Origin: Rhodosporidiobolus odoratus
Taxonomy: Eukaryota; Basidiomycota; Microbotryomycetes; Sporidiobolales; Sporidiobolaceae
Assembly: GCA_034387635.1 (NCBI GenBank)
Contig: JAOANU010000017.1
Span: 827,700 to 891,699 of the forward strand
DNA: 64,000 nt
Direction: 5' to 3'
Shown: one piece after another, positions 25,427 to 38,200 of the stretch
Position numbering within the stretch: position 1 is the first letter of the stretch
Layout of the letters: each line of letters begins with the position of its first letter
Notes under the pieces: generated by a model
What the model was told of the DNA's origin: nothing
Database searches by the model: none
The model's input: only the letters and a program-made list of their open reading frames with translations
Program-made: the position numbers and the translations under genes

Positions 25427-27630
25427 CTATGACCAAGCCGATGCATTGATCGCTCCCCCGTCGCCGTCCGAGGCCGGTTCCGGAGCGTAAAGCCTCTTCC
25501 TGCGTGCTCCCCCTGCGCCCAGCTGCTGCTTCTCCAGCTTGAAGGTTGCTAGCTTGAGATGTGTCGCGAACGAGATGATCTCGTGCGCTTCGAGAAAGTC
25601 GAAGAGAGCGATAAGTTCGTTCTTTGAGCCGTCGATAGCGGGAATGCGGTATTCGAGCGGGAGGGCGGAAAGCTCGTGGGCTGTTACAAAGGACACGAGT
25701 GCAGCAGATATGGGTCAGAAAGCTGTCTGGAAAAAAGGTATGAGGGGGGGACACGCACGAAGCCACCTGGCCACAAATTCGCTCACTGCCCCATCCAGTT
25801 CGTCTTCGGCGAGACCTTCCATCCCGGCCTTAGCACACATCCGCTCAAATGAAGCATAACAGAGCATCGTATCCGTCGAGCCCGTCAGAAGGGAGTACGT
25901 GCGTCGGGGCTCAATGAGGGGAACCGGAGGAGGAATGGCGGAAGAAGCGATGACCGAATAAGCATGAGCGCGAAGAGCGAGAGGTAATGTTCGTCCCTGA
26001 AGATACGGACGTTGTGGAATATGCGTTCAGCCTAGCCATCCTCAAACGCAGCCTCTGAGGGAGGGAAAGGAGAGCCGAAGTCTACGCACCGCTTTTGCCT
26101 CTTCCAGCGCATCTCTCGCCTTCTCCTTCCATCGCACCCTCCTTGCTCTGATCTCCTCGGAGCACTCTGTCCCACAGGTCTCGGACTCCCGGGTAGCCCT
26201 CGCTTCGGCCTTGTGATCCAGGAATTCGTCCAGCTTCCTCTTCTTCGTTATCTCAGCCGCATCTCCTCCTTCTGCCTCGCCAGTTGAATCCGCTTCTCGT
26301 CTGAGTCCTTCGTGGCCGACGACATAGCTGGGGACCCTCGCGAGCGGTGCGGCAGCCTGGTAGCTTGCAAAGGCTTGAGCATGGTCAAGCGCAGCGAGAG
26401 CATACGGGGTGAGCGAATCGGAAGAGGGGGGAAGGTGTGGCTGAATGTTTCCCGCTAGAGCACTGTGGGAAAGAACTGGTGCTGAAGCGGAAAGCGGAGC
26501 TGGTGAGGCGAGAAGAGCGGCACCGCTCGATACAGGCGCAACGCGGAGGGCAGAGAGACTGGCTGTAGGTGGACCGGCGAATGCATCGGCTCTGTGTACA
26601 GTAGTGGGCCTGAAGGAGGTGTAGGCTGCCGATACCGGCACAGCTGAAGAATCCGATGCAACGGCGGCAGGCCCGATAGAAGTGCTGAAGGGGGTAGAAT
26701 AATGTAGAGGTGGTACAGGCAGGTCGACGCCGCTCATGTGAGCAGGGGAGTTGGTGTGATCGAGGGGAGGAGATTGCGCAGTTTGGGCGTCGGAGGTATC
26801 GGCAGCTCCGTTTGGTCTGCCCGGTGCACCCGCCGCCGGACCCGATGGTTGTCCCCCTTGGCCGTGTGGGCCGGTTTCCACTACGTCCGGCCCGTCGCCG
26901 CTGAGCTCGCCGTTGAAGGACGCCGCAATGAGCGCTTTGCCGCGCGGATGATCCGTTACGCCGCTGAATTTCGGGGTGGAAAAGGTGTAGTGCGTTCCAG
27001 ATTCAGAGACGACGATGACCATGCATTGAGTACCGGTCAGAGTGGAGAGCTCATATGCCTGCAGGAAGACGGGGCGTGCCTGGGTCAGGCGCAAAAGCTA
27101 GCTTTGAGGGCAAAACGCGTGCACCTTTTTCATCAAGCCGCTCTTCCGCTTGGTGAACGTGACAGAGCGCTTCGCTTTGTCTTCGATGTAGCTGATCGAG
27201 ATCTTCTTTCGCCCGGTCGAGGTGGTGTTGCGCTTGTTCGGGTGCTTGGCCTGGGTTGGTAGCGAATAGCAGGTAACGAACGCACAAAGTTCGAAGCCGG
27301 CAACCCGTCAGTCATCGTCCGCGTCACGCCCTCTACATTGACAAGGTCGGGTGGAGCACTACGCACCCTGCGTTTCCCCATCTTCGTGCCCTCGTCCTCC
27401 TCTTCGTCGTCTTCCTCATCGCCTAGTCCGTCGTCTCCTTCACTCGCGTCGTGCCCAATTGCCACTGCCGGCTGGCTCTTGTAACCAGTCATCTTCTTGT
27501 AGTTGGCTGCGCTTTGTGTACCAGTAATCGTTCTCTTCGGACCGGGGACGGACGTTGACGGCTGTCCATTGGCGTCTGGTGATCTGGGCGGAACCACAAA
27601 GCGTTGGACGTGTGGAGCAGAGTCGGCCAT
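25427..27630 (-). CDS. SRF/MCM1-type MADS-box transcription factor with long C-terminal region
   Basis: Five exons (27367-27630, 27125-27250, 26090-27058, 25759-25996, 25427-25680) total 1,851 nt, in phase, giving 616 residues. The MADS box starts near residue 101: GRKKISISYIEDKAKRSVTF, then TKRKSGLMKKAYELSTLTGT and QCMVIVVSESGTHYTFSTPK. This is an SRF/MCM1 rather than MEF2 pattern and implies DNA binding to CArG-like sites. An acidic segment (GDEEDDEEEDEG) precedes the box. The middle is Ala/Ser/Pro-rich, then a charged helix (EEIRARRVRWKEKARDALEE) leads into an ordered C-terminus (YASFERMCAKAGMEGL, SEFVARWLPHELSALPLEYR, NELIALFDFLEAHEIISF) that I do not recognise. Reading through intron 25997-26089 would stop the protein at 26042. 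The C-terminal join is supported by phase only. Confidence 0.85.
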
Positions 27631-28185
27631 CGGCGGCAGTAGCTACAGAGCAGCGCGGGTTCGCGGCTAATAAGATGGGGAGGTGAAACTGATAGAACAG
27701 CAAGAAGTTGATTCGGACATTGCGAAGTTAGACCTGCCGGACGATGGTCGAGCCAAAGCAGAGCGCTCGGGTGCGTGAGACCAGCAGCAGTTTAGTAGAG
27801 AAGGGGACGAAGCCAGCCTTTAACGTGTGTTGGCCGAGTCGCTTGCATTTTGCCTACGCGAGCGTTCTCGCTTTTGCCTTCTCGGGAATGCGGACCTTTT
27901 TCCACAACGTATCAATGGGCGCCCGCGCAGTGGCATGCGTCGCGACAGACCCTCGAGGCTTCAGCAGCCACAGGCTCGAAACGCCCGACGTGCCAGGCAG
28001 CACGACCGCTGGGGCCGCAGCCAGCCGCGACATAGAAGATGGTGGGTATGCTAGTAGTCGATCTCAGTCAAGGCGAATGGGATAGCGGGAAGGAAGCGAG
28101 GGAATGTTAGCTACAGGCGTCAGGGTACGACAGAATGAGACGGCACAAATGGCGAGAGTGGCGTAGGATGAGGAGGGAATCATCC
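27631..28185. other. Intergenic region
   Basis: About 555 bp lie upstream of the MADS-box gene and downstream of the E2 gene. Short frames on the + strand have no recognisable domain. Confidence 0.4.
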
Positions 28186-29489
28186 TCAGAAGCCTTCCTC
28201 AGCGCTCCTCCTCGCAAGTCGCCTGACCTTCTTCCGATACCCTATGATGTCCTCGCGCACCTCCTTGGCCGCGTCGACATTAGCAGGCGAGTTGGTGTCG
28301 GGCGTGTCTTGCGAAAGGAGGGAAATGACCGAGATGAGCTACGTGGTCGATGAGAGACGAGTCAGCTCAAGGCACGCTTGTCTACCGAACCCGATTCGAC
28401 TCGACTCGACGCGACGGAGGACGTTTGAGGGTGGCGGTCGTGGCGGGATTCGGGCTAGAGGAACCAACGCACGATCGACTCCACGCCATGAACGGGCATC
28501 CATCGCTCGCCGGCATCCTCGTAACCAAACTGATCTGCTCCAGGTTCGTGCAGGATAGAGATGCACACCTCGCCGTTCTTGTAAACTGCACCGTGGTAAG
28601 GATGCCAGCAGAGGACGGAAGAGTACAAAGAGGTGAGGAGCAGAGACGCAACAATCAGTACTAAGCAGTATAGAGGTACCTGGTTATTAGTAAGACTGCG
28701 AATAGTGAATAGTCACGCACCATTCGGGTGCCACATCTCGGTGATGAATCTCATCTTGGGTGGACGAAGAGGGAAGTCGGGAGGGAAGGACAGCGTGGTG
28801 CGGAGAAAAGCGCCTTCGTAGAGAGTGTCGGGAGGTCTGCAAACATACAGAGCTGAGTGTGAGCGGCTCTCCTAGTCGAGCTGCTTATCATCCTCAACGG
28901 CGCGGAGGCACGGAACGCGTCTCGACTCTTTTCTGCTCATACCGGTCATTGTTGTGGCTGTTGACCTTGACATGAGAGATAACCTGGGCAGCCATCTTTT
29001 GCACATCCTCCCCCTGCATGCGGCGAGCTGGTCCGCCCCGACGACCCCGTCGTTTCCTTTCATCTGGCGAAAAAGAGGAGAGGGAAGGGAGGAAAACCGC
29101 GCACCCGAAGATGGTGATCTCCCACTCGAAGACATTGTCATCGTCGACCAAGCCAGCTGAGAAGCCTTCAACAGGGTTCTTGCGGAGATCTGCGCAAGAG
29201 CAGAGTGGAATGTCGGGGACAGAATGAGGGACAAAAGAGGTCAGTTCGCTGATCAAGGACCTGGTCAACATGGGCTCGAAGATAGTCCTGAGCCTGGTCC
29301 TGTCGTTACTGACTTGACCGTCATGACTGGCTCCACCCCAGCACAGCATAGCGCGCTCGAGGTCTGTATCTCGCCGCCACCACCTCGTCGCGTCTCCCGC
29401 TGCCGCAGAGTAAGGCGCCGGTACCAAGAGGACTGGGGCTTACGGTTAAGCTGCCTGGTGAGCTGCAGGGCTGCCGAGCTAGTAGCCAT
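28186..29489 (-). CDS. Ubiquitin-conjugating enzyme E2, UBE2G1/Ubc15 type
   Basis: Five exons (29444-29489, 29105-29189, 28721-28836, 28473-28585, 28186-28338) give 170 residues, the family length. The UBC fold is evident: [47 protein letters not shown], then [14 protein letters not shown] with active-site Cys90. It is followed by the acidic insert [14 protein letters not shown] diagnostic of the UBE2G/Ubc7 group, and [26 protein letters not shown] and LYEGAF match UBE2G1 better than UBE2G2. It transfers ubiquitin from E1 to RING E3s. A cytosolic role and a possible ER-associated degradation role come from the family, not from this sequence. The intron before the catalytic exon is 135 nt and another is 268 nt. 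Confidence 0.93.
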
Positions 29490-30163
29490 ACTGATGTCGT
29501 CGGAAGATGGGAGAGACTAGAGGACGGGACAGGCGGAGGCTCAAGGAGGGGTGAGCGGCTTGGCAAAGGCCAGAGAGTGCAGACGAGCGGCTTGCGACTG
29601 CTACAACGAGAATGCACCGAACCGCAGCCGAGTACAAAGGCAGCAGAGAAGAAAGAGCCAGCCGGAGATCCGAAAGGAAAGAAGAAACGAACCAATTATT
29701 CGCTCGAGTGTCCTCCAGCAGAGCCGGTCCCACGCAGGTGGGTGATAGCTGTGGATGGCACATCACCAAAGCCTTCGGGAACAGCAAGACTACCGCGAGA
29801 TGGACAGCTCTAAGCCCTACTTGTTGCCAAGTCGCAAAGAGAAGCAGTCGCAGGGCAACTGCGCTTGTGCACAGCGCTGACGGCGGCAGCCACTAGCCGA
29901 CCTTCTGAGGTTGAGATCGTCACGAGAAGGATGAGGTACATGCTGGAGCCTTAGAGAGGACAATGCTGCACGTAGTCGAATCGAGCGGAGCGGTACAGTT
30001 TACCATGCGTTGCCTGCAAGTACAAGTGATGTTGCAGCCCCGTCTCTTGCGGTACATCCCGCCCAGATGCTGGCGTCGCACTGCTGCGTGATCCCTCGCG
30101 CTTGGTCGCAGGCGCCTTTCCGCTTAACATTATCGCCGTCGCCGTTGCCGTTGGGCGCACGGA
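29490..30163. other. Intergenic region, about 0.67 kb
   Basis: It lies upstream of the E2 gene and downstream of the small minus-strand gene. Nothing was recognised. Confidence 0.4.
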
Positions 30164-30550
30164 TCATGCCTCTCGGCGCAATCGCCGGAGCTGTTGGAGA
30201 TGCATATTGGATGAGCCACGAGTTACCGCTGGGACTAGGATTTAAAGGAAAGGATGCAGGAGGAACCGTACCAGATCCCGATGTCCAGCTCGTACGCCCT
30301 CGTACTCCTTCCTCTTCGGGACGTAGTCAACGATACGCAGATTTGGTGGCAGGTCTCCTCGACCCTGCTCGGATGGAACACCTTGCCGGGCGGCACCTCG
30401 TACGGCGAAGTTGTTGAGAAGACGTTCGATAATTGGGCTAGCCGACTTGTCGATGCGGGAGAGGTTCGGCTTGGGTGGCAGTCGCAGTGCGGCAGGCGGA
30501 ATGCTGGAGACGGGTACAGGTCGCACGAGCAGGTGTACAGTTGGTCGCAT
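30164..30550 (-). CDS. Small basic protein, predicted mitochondrial
   Basis: Two exons (30272-30550 and 30164-30190, 81-nt intron) give 101 residues. I do not recognise it. The N-terminus MRPTVHLLVRPVPV is positively charged without acidic residues, as in mitochondrial presequences. A more conserved-looking middle (SPIIERLLNNFAVRGA, PPNLRIVDYVPKRKEYEG) and a basic end (HRDLLRRLRREA) follow. Its size and charge would suit a mitochondrial ribosomal or assembly protein, but that is a guess. It is divergent from SPC3 with 246 bp between start codons. Confidence 0.55.
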
Positions 30551-30796
30551 GGTTTAAATGGAGAGATGAAGGCGGTGCGGGACTCGGCGGGAAATACTCA
30601 GGCCGACAGGTTGGAGTAGCTGGTGTGCAGAGGGAGTCTGTGGTGATAGATTACACTTGTGTCGAGGCCTGGCAGTGAGACGCGGGCGATTGCTGGTTGA
30701 CAACCTCTAGCTTCTCCTCCGACTCGCGAGTTGGCTTGAACCTCTCAGTCTACCTCCTTGAATCGCCGAGTGTGCTCGCAAGGACCGCTCGAGACA

Positions 30797-31852
30797 ATGT
30801 ATTCCTCGCTGCAGCGCCTGTCTAATGCAAGGTGTGCACATCTACCACTTTTCCCTCATCCTCTTGCACCACGTCTCCGACCCCACTTAGGTACATCACG
30901 TCTACAGCGCGCTCGCCACTACCGTTCTCTTGACTCTGCTCGCCGCTATCTCCCTCACGACATTCGTCCTCCCTGCTAATCTGACTCCGGCCCACCTCGA
31001 GATATCCCATCTCCACGTCCTGAAGGGACGCTCGCAAAACTCCTGGGGCAGGGAACGTAATAAAGAACGCGAGTTCGCATTCTTCAAGTTCGATCTACAG
31101 GCCGGTGCGTGCAATACTCGCTCCGACTCCACCTCGCCCACTTGAGCCCTTCAAACCGGAGGGTTTTTTCTTTCCTTGCTTCCGAGTTATTCGTATCGCT
31201 TGCTCGTGCTCACTCCCGTGCGAGCTCGGCTGTGCCCCGTCTCTGGACGTGTCCTTCCGAGCATGCCCCGATTCTGCCAGGCCTACAAGTCAGAAAACTC
31301 AGCTGGGCTGAAATTGTTTCTTGCGCAGACCTTTCTCCACTCTTCAACTGGAACACGAAGCAAGTGTTCGTCTCACTCGTAGCAGACTATGGTTCCCCGC
31401 AATATGTATGCCAGATGCTTGCTCTTCTATCTTGTCTTGCAGTACACTGATTTTTTGCCTTTGCATTCTTGCTATCACTCATCTACCGCCCATCTCGCTC
31501 CTCGGCTGGGCTGTTCTCATCAAGCCCGAGAACTCCGTCGTCGTCTGGGACCGCATCATCCGTACACCCAAAAACGCACGCCTGAACGTGCAAGACGGCA
31601 AGCAGAAGTACGAGTTCAAAGAAATTACGGACACATTCCGGTATGTCCATTGATCTCCCGACTCTGTTCGTACTGTGGGTGCTGCCCTGGCATGCACGGG
31701 AACTCAAGTGTTGCCTCGATCGATGCAGCAATACCTCGGCCACCTTTGCCCTGCATTATCAGGTTCAACCTTACGTAGGGCTGTTGACAGGCGGAGAGAT
31801 AGTTAGGACGGGATTAGTAGAGTTTCCGCCAGTGCGGAGCAGGAGTGCTTAA
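30797..31852 (+). CDS. SPC3: Signal peptidase complex subunit 3
   Basis: Five exons (30797-30831, 30908-31104, 31329-31405, 31525-31640, 31729-31852) give 182 residues, the family length. SPC3 is an essential non-catalytic subunit of the ER signal peptidase. It shows one N-terminal membrane anchor (ATTVLLTLLAAISLTTFVLP) and a lumenal domain with FAFFKFDLQADLSPLFNWNT, KQVFVSLVADY, SVVVWDRIIRTP, KYEFKEITDTFRN and the closing strand LHYQVQPYVGLLTGG, in the order seen in SPCS3. The ATG lies just before the anchor. Confidence 0.92.
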
Positions 31853-32107
31853 AGACGACACCTCAGTGGCGACCTTTTCACTGCCGCGGTCGTCTTTTCC
31901 CGGCTTGCGTCGTGCATTGTCTTTGCTCCGTCCTCGCTGGCTATAACGTGCCAGTCTATCTGAGTTTCCGCTTGCGTTCAAGCGCTGCTTGCGGTGCCAC
32001 ACCTCGCTCCGCACAAGCCTCGAATGAAATAACAGCTTTCCCCTCGCGCTCTGCGACCACCTTACATTTCGCTTCAAAGGAACTCCCGTCGTTCTCGCTC
32101 TGAGAGG

Positions 32108-34981
32108 ATGCAAGGTTATCCACCGCATTCGCGCTCGATGCCTGATCTCTCTCTAGTCGCCGACCCACCCTCAGACAGCGAGGAGGTGGATCCGCCTCTC
32201 CCTCCACCCTCACCACCACTCGCCCCGATACCACCTCCGCCCTTTCTGCGCAGAACAGAATCGCAGATCACACGGCCATCAGTACACACCAAGTTCTCAA
32301 GCGACGCCCTCAGGCTCCACGATCAGCTGGTTCGGCGCGTCAGTGAAGGGCAGGCAATACATGCAGCGGTTGATGAAGGCTGCAACTCCAAGGCCTGCGA
32401 CCTCGACGCAAGAACCGCTGTCCAGGGGCCTTCTCGGTATATCACCGACCAGGATGACGACGAATCAGTGGCCGGCTCTATTCACTCTGCCCCCGAGTTT
32501 ACCGCACCTCCTTCTCCTGCTCCTCGATTCACTGCTGCTACTATCGATGCCGAAGCAGCTCAATCTCCAACACTCAGCGATCCTCTAGACGCTCTGCGAG
32601 ATAGCCTAGTTGTAAGCGACAACGGGGAGCAGGGCAGCGGGAAGAAAGGACTTCAGAGGCTGCCGTACACCCTCTGGGATTACCTGCTGGAAGAGGTGCG
32701 CCCTCCCGTCCATCCGCTCTTCGCTTGACGGCTCATCTCTGCGTTTGGGGCCTTCCTGCCACGCTCGCATTCGACAGGTTCTTGCTGTCGAGGTTGACGG
32801 TGAAGAAGGCATTAAAAGCGAGCGGGTGACGAATTTCCTGACGGTGCCACGAGAATTGGAAAAGGTAGGGCGGTAGACCACCCGTGTGCGCGTGGAGTGT
32901 ATTAATTGACCTCTTCCGTCTGGCAGATAATCCTCTTCGGCGTGTTCATCTGTCTCGACTCCTTCCTCTATACGTTCACCATCCTTCCAATCCGAGCGTT
33001 TGTTGCTCTTCTCAACCTCGCTATCAACACTGCCTACAATTTTTTCCGTTCTCGGACCTCCAAGAAGCGTCACCTTCGTCTTTCTCACAAGTGCGACCTC
33101 ACAAAGGCGATCATCCTGGGCGGTACCCTATTCTTTCTGCACAGGGTGACCGATGCGAGTAAGATGTACCATGGGGTTCGCGGTCAGGAGACTATCAAGC
33201 TCTACGTACTGTTCAACGTGCTCGAGGTGAGTAATCCCCTCCTGCATCAGGTAGTATTCTCATGCATTTGCATCGATCCGCCAAAAAGCATAGCTCACGG
33301 CTGGTGTCTGACTGCAGATCGCCGATCGGCTCTGCTGCTCATTTGGGCAAGACTTGCAAGACTCTCTCTTCTCCCGTCAGACCCTTGGAAGGAAGAAGGA
33401 TGGGAGCCACCCCCACATTCGACCTCTCGCCCTCTTCGGCCTCAACCTTGCCTATGTCCGTGCGTACCGTCCTTCTATAGCAGGAAAACACGACAGCTTG
33501 CCCAGAACGGCTAACACCGCTTTGGCTGCAGTTGCCCACTCTCTCGTCTTGTTCTATCAGCTCGTCACGCTCAACGTGGCTATCAACTCGTACTCCAACG
33601 CCCTACTTACACTCCTGCTGTCTAATCAGTTCGTCGAGATCAAAGGTAGCGTGTTCAAAAAGTTCGAGAAGGAGAACCTCTTCCAGCTTACTTGCGCAGG
33701 TGCGTTATCCCGCGAAGACATACATCCTGTTTCAACCCTGCACTAACCTATACCTATACCTGTGCCCGTAGATATCGTCGAGCGGTTTCAGCTCGCGCTT
33801 ATGCTATTCATCATTGCACTTCGGAACCTCATCGAACTCTCGTCGGCCTCTTCATCCTCCCTCTTCTCCTTCCTCCCTGCTTCGTTCCGATCGCTCGCCA
33901 CCTTCTCGCTCCCATCCCTACCTACCCTTTCACTCTTGCAAGCGATTTTCTCTCCCGCAGTCGTCGTCCTCGTCTCGGAGTGCTTTGTCGACTGGCTGAA
34001 GCATGCGTTTATCACCAAGTTCAATCACATTCGACCAGGCGTGTATGGACGGTTCGTCGATGTCTTGTGCAAAGACCTCATGGCGGGGTTCACCGGCAAG
34101 GGCAAACACGAAGCAGAAGTAGGTGCATTCATAACTCGATTGCTGCTGAAATTGACCTTTCATCGTACGCATGTTCTCCTTCCATTCTTTTTGCGATCTC
34201 CGCGTCGGTCAGCCCTTCGTCGACCAGTCGCCATCGGTCGCGCGGCGTCTGGGCTTTGCGGCTCTGCCCATGGGTTGCCTCGTCGTGCGCGTCATCTCGC
34301 AGGCCTTCGAAATGCTGGCGGATGACAGCGGAGTCGACGAGTGCGCCCCTTCGCGTGGTGCTGTTGGATTGCGACAGCATCTACATACTTCCGGTGTCGC
34401 AAGAGAAGAAGAATGGGTCAGTCGGGCTGCAAGGTGGAGCGCGATGGGGCTGAGCTTGGGTTTAATCTGGGCATGGTAATTCATTCCTGCTACGTATCAT
34501 TCTTGCATACGCACTTATTGACTTTGCCCCTCGGCTTTCAAGCCTCGTCGCCCTCAAGCTTCTCATAGGGTACGTCTCGCTCGCGAGCTCGCAGTCTCGC
34601 CACCCCTATATTGGAACCTCGGAATACTGAGCCTACTTCATGCTCCTCTTGGCCTCAGCATCAACCTCCGTGCCTTCGCGTCGCATCGATGGTCCACCAT
34701 GCTAGATCGCGAGGAAGAAGAACGACTGAACGACCAGGCACGCCCGAAGATCGGGGTCACTGTCAAAGAAGCGGTGCGTCTTACAGGCGCTAAACCGAAA
34801 ATGCTTTACAGTGCTCTGGACAGCTCGACTTAGCTGATCGCTGGACTCAAACACACAGGAAATGGACCGCCAGACTTCGCAGCTGCTTGCCGACGACGTG
34901 TTCGACACGCAGTATCGCAATAGAAAGATCAACTTGACGACAGTGTCGAGGTATGACATGGTCAAGAGTCGGTTGTGGTAG
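32108..34981 (+). CDS. TAPT1/Emp65 family ER membrane protein
   Basis: Ten exons (32108-32695, 32778-32864, 32927-33226, 33318-33459, 33532-33699, 33772-34118, 34213-34475, 34543-34569, 34659-34773, 34859-34981) total 2,160 nt, giving 719 residues. The N-terminal 180 residues are Pro/Ser-rich and cytosolic-looking. The conserved DUF747/TAPT1 region follows: LPYTLWDYLLEEVLAVEVDG, RVTNFLTVPRELEK, IILFGVFICLDSFLYTFTIL, the HRVTDASKMYH block, IKLYVLFNVLE, NSYSNALLTLLLSNQFVEIK, a serine-rich loop, VLVSECFVDWLKHAFITKFN, FVDQSPSVARRLGF and a last helix MGLSLGLIWACLVALKLLIG. Fungal Emp65/Slp1 proteins act in ER protein folding or protection. The last helix is encoded partly by a 27-nt microexon; skipping intron 34476-34542 was needed to keep frame. 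Confidence 0.88.
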
Positions 34982-35253
34982 ATCAACAGATAGTGTCTTT
35001 GCCGATGCAAAGCCATCGCGTTCGAATTTTCGTCCTCGCACTGTCCTCGCAACTTCCTCGTGCCTCTGTTCAGTCGAAGTCATTTTACCTCCGTGATCCC
35101 CCTTCCGCTTGGGAGAGGAAGACGCTGAGGCTTACTTGGTTAGCGCTCGAGTGAGTTGTAGCCAGCTTGACGGTAGTGTGAGGTTGAATCCGGGTGTCGT
35201 CGTTCGTTTTTCCTTTTCGTGACATCGTCCACCTCCACTGCTACTGCTCCGAT

Positions 35254-38200
35254 ATGCAAGAAGATAGCCCGTTCTCGGCTGGACGCACTCCGCGTGCCGC
35301 TCTAGCTGTCACTCGTCAAGCCCGCCCTCGCTCAACATCAAGAGCTCCTCTTGCCGCGCCCGCTACGCCGTCGATTCAAGAGCTGCTCGGTGCATCATCC
35401 ACGCCCGCATCGGGGATAGCATCGCTACGGGCCGCGCAGGCCATCGGCACTCCGGCGAGGGCGCGGGCGAGACGGTCGGCGGCTGCCGGTGTAGTGCGGG
35501 TTGGAAGGGGGGCCTTGCGTCCGAGTCTGCAGGCTGGGGACATCGAAGCTTCGCAGAAACTTGCACAGAGGATCACACTCGTGCTGGCGGAGGCGGGGAA
35601 GGCGTTGGAAGATCTCCTACAGGTGGGCTTCGACCCAGCGACTGGCGAGGAGACTGGTCAATGGAACCTAGGAATCGTGGCGGAACGATCGTTTGCCGCT
35701 TTCAAAGGTCCGTTGCTGGCGACGTGACCTCGCAAGGTCAGCACAAACTGATCCTGTCTGTCTCGCAGGCAATAAAACCGAATACTTCACAAATAACGAT
35801 TTCCTCGACCTTGAGTCTTTCCGACCCCTCTTCCCCACCGAGACGTTCTCAGTCGACTCGCCCCTGCGCCTTCTCCTACGCCAAGCGAATCGTGCGACTT
35901 TTCTTTACCTCATCTTCTCGTCCTCGCCAGACCCGACAACTGGCAAATCCGCACGCAAGAGTGTACATCAGCTCAAAGCCGCCATGGAGGCGCTTCTGAA
36001 GCACGTCAGCTCGGAGCCGGATGCGATCGATGATGCCACCATCAAACTGTTGATAGGTCTCCGGTGCCAGGTGCGCCTGACCCTGCTTTCTCCGTCCTAG
36101 GAAACTATGTGCAAACCCTCTGCTTTACAGTCTTACATCGCTGCCGCTTCTGTGTCACGTGCGCCGCTCGACCCCAAGCTCTACTTCGGACAACCCCTTT
36201 CCTCTATCCTTCCCGCGTCGCACCCTGCCGACCGCTCCGCCGCAGTCAAATTTCATGATTTGCAATCCAGCGTAGTCGAGGACATTGGCCCTCTCCTTAA
36301 CGACTGGGAAGTCTTGCGGACCAGGTGGCGTTGGGAGTCGCTAGTGAAAGAAGCCAGGGATTGGGTCGAAAAGGCGGTTGAAGCTGAGCGTCTGCCGCCT
36401 GGCAGCCGCGACGGAGGTGAGGTCCTGCTAGGCCGCAGCGAGAGCGATGGGGAGGAAGCTGTCGACGGTGATAACCTCTCTCACATCGGCAAAGCCGTCG
36501 AGGGGCGAAGCATGTTACCTCGCAGCACCAGTATGGAGGCACAGCAAGGGCAGTTTGGTACCGCTAGAGAGCTTCCGGTGGGCTTATTCCGAAGTATGTC
36601 ACCTTGAAGGGATATTGACGCGCCAATCTTGTCAGGTCGCACCTCGCGCTGCATTGATCTCGACGACCCGATCCTCTGTTTCTGCAGCCAATTCTTCGGA
36701 GTGACTTCGTTTCTTCAGGTTACGGCGACGTCAACGTACTCACCTTGTTCTCAATCGATATTTCGCAGGGCTGAGTCCGAGCTACTGGATCGAGGGGAAA
36801 CCCTCGAGCAGTCGAGCGGTGATCGTATCTCAGAATCGCAAGCTCCGGAAAGCGAGTGCGCCGACTTCCCATCTGCGCTGATTCAACAGCGCTAATTTGG
36901 TCTCCACGCGATTGTCACTGCAGCAGCGCGGCTTTACAAGAGGAGTACCTTCAGCTCTTCAGCCGGGATACTTTCTCGATTATCCGTACGTCACCGGAAG
37001 ACCCGCGAGCGGCTCTCGTCCCAGCACCTCCAGATTCAGCACTGTCAGCACAGTCTGATGAAGATCGATTCCTCCTTCCGCCTGGTCGGCTTCGGTTCAA
37101 GGCGGCCGACAACACGCTATACCGTGCCACCGGAATCGAGTCGTAGGCTCCTTCACTGTCTATACACTCTGCTCCGGACTAGCTGAGTCCGTAACGTCAA
37201 CAGGAGGTCTCGTTCGCTCCTCGACCGACAAGATGACGCAGTCAAGATTCTCTTCGACACACAATCGCAATTTAGCTCTCCGATTCCACCCTTTTCGCCT
37301 CGCGGTGATGCTCTCGAACCTTCCGCCGTGGTGCACCCGCTCGGCAAACAACAGTCAGGTTCCGACCGTCCAGCCATGACGGAGCCCGCTCAGCACGAAA
37401 ATATGGCCGACGAGAACTACGGCTTTCACGGCAGTAACGATTTTGGAGGCGGTTTTGTGGATGACGAGAACCTTGAGCTGGATCTGCCCGTCGCTTATCT
37501 TGAACACGACCTCGTCTACCCGGCAGAAGCAGAACGACACGCCTCGACTTGGCCGGCCCCTCACCCCCAGCAATCCTTCGCCTCTATGCCGCTTGGCGGC
37601 CCAACAGCCCGACATGGCGACTTAGAAGCATTCCGCGAGGTCGGAGACACGCGCAGCCAGCTAACAAGCTCCGATGTAGGCGAACAGCGCGACCTCGACA
37701 GAAAGAAACGGGTGAACGCCGACCACGAGATTCGCTTGCGTGAAGGACGCACCGCCAAGCGGTTCCGTCCTGGGGACGTGGCTCCTCGCGCCTTCACCCG
37801 GGATGCGGGATCGCTCGCTCCACTGGTCTCTCTCAGTCGACCCCCTCCACCTCGGCCCTCTTCCTCCATGCCTTCACGTGTTTTCGCCGCCAATTCCACG
37901 CAGCCTCATCGTATCGACCGTCGCACACGTGGCCAGAACAATCCCTGGACAGATGCAGAAACGCGGTTCCTCGAGGTCTGGCTCAAAGAGACAGGCTGCG
38001 ATTACGCTCGCATCGTCCGCTTACACGGACGGAATGGCGTGGTAACGCAGACGCTCAAGACGAGGAGTAACGTTGATCTGAAGGACAGAGCGCGCAATAT
38101 CAGAGCTCGCTACGAAAAAGCTGGACAAGGTGTTCCCTCCTGGTTGGAGAAAGGTGTGATTTACCTCAATGTATCGATCCTTCTACAGACATGCTTCAGA

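Noticed and set aside
30254..30619. 121-codon + strand open frame
   Set aside because: It is antisense to the small spliced minus-strand gene, which has better splice signals and composition.
34441..34570. Apparent frameshift in the last helix of the TAPT1-like gene
   Set aside because: A canonical intron 34476-34542 restores frame and gives a good match to the family's last helix, so no frameshift is needed.
36071..36100. A 30-nt intron in the telobox gene
   Set aside because: A better acceptor (TTTACAG at 36130) gives a normal 60-nt intron in the same phase.
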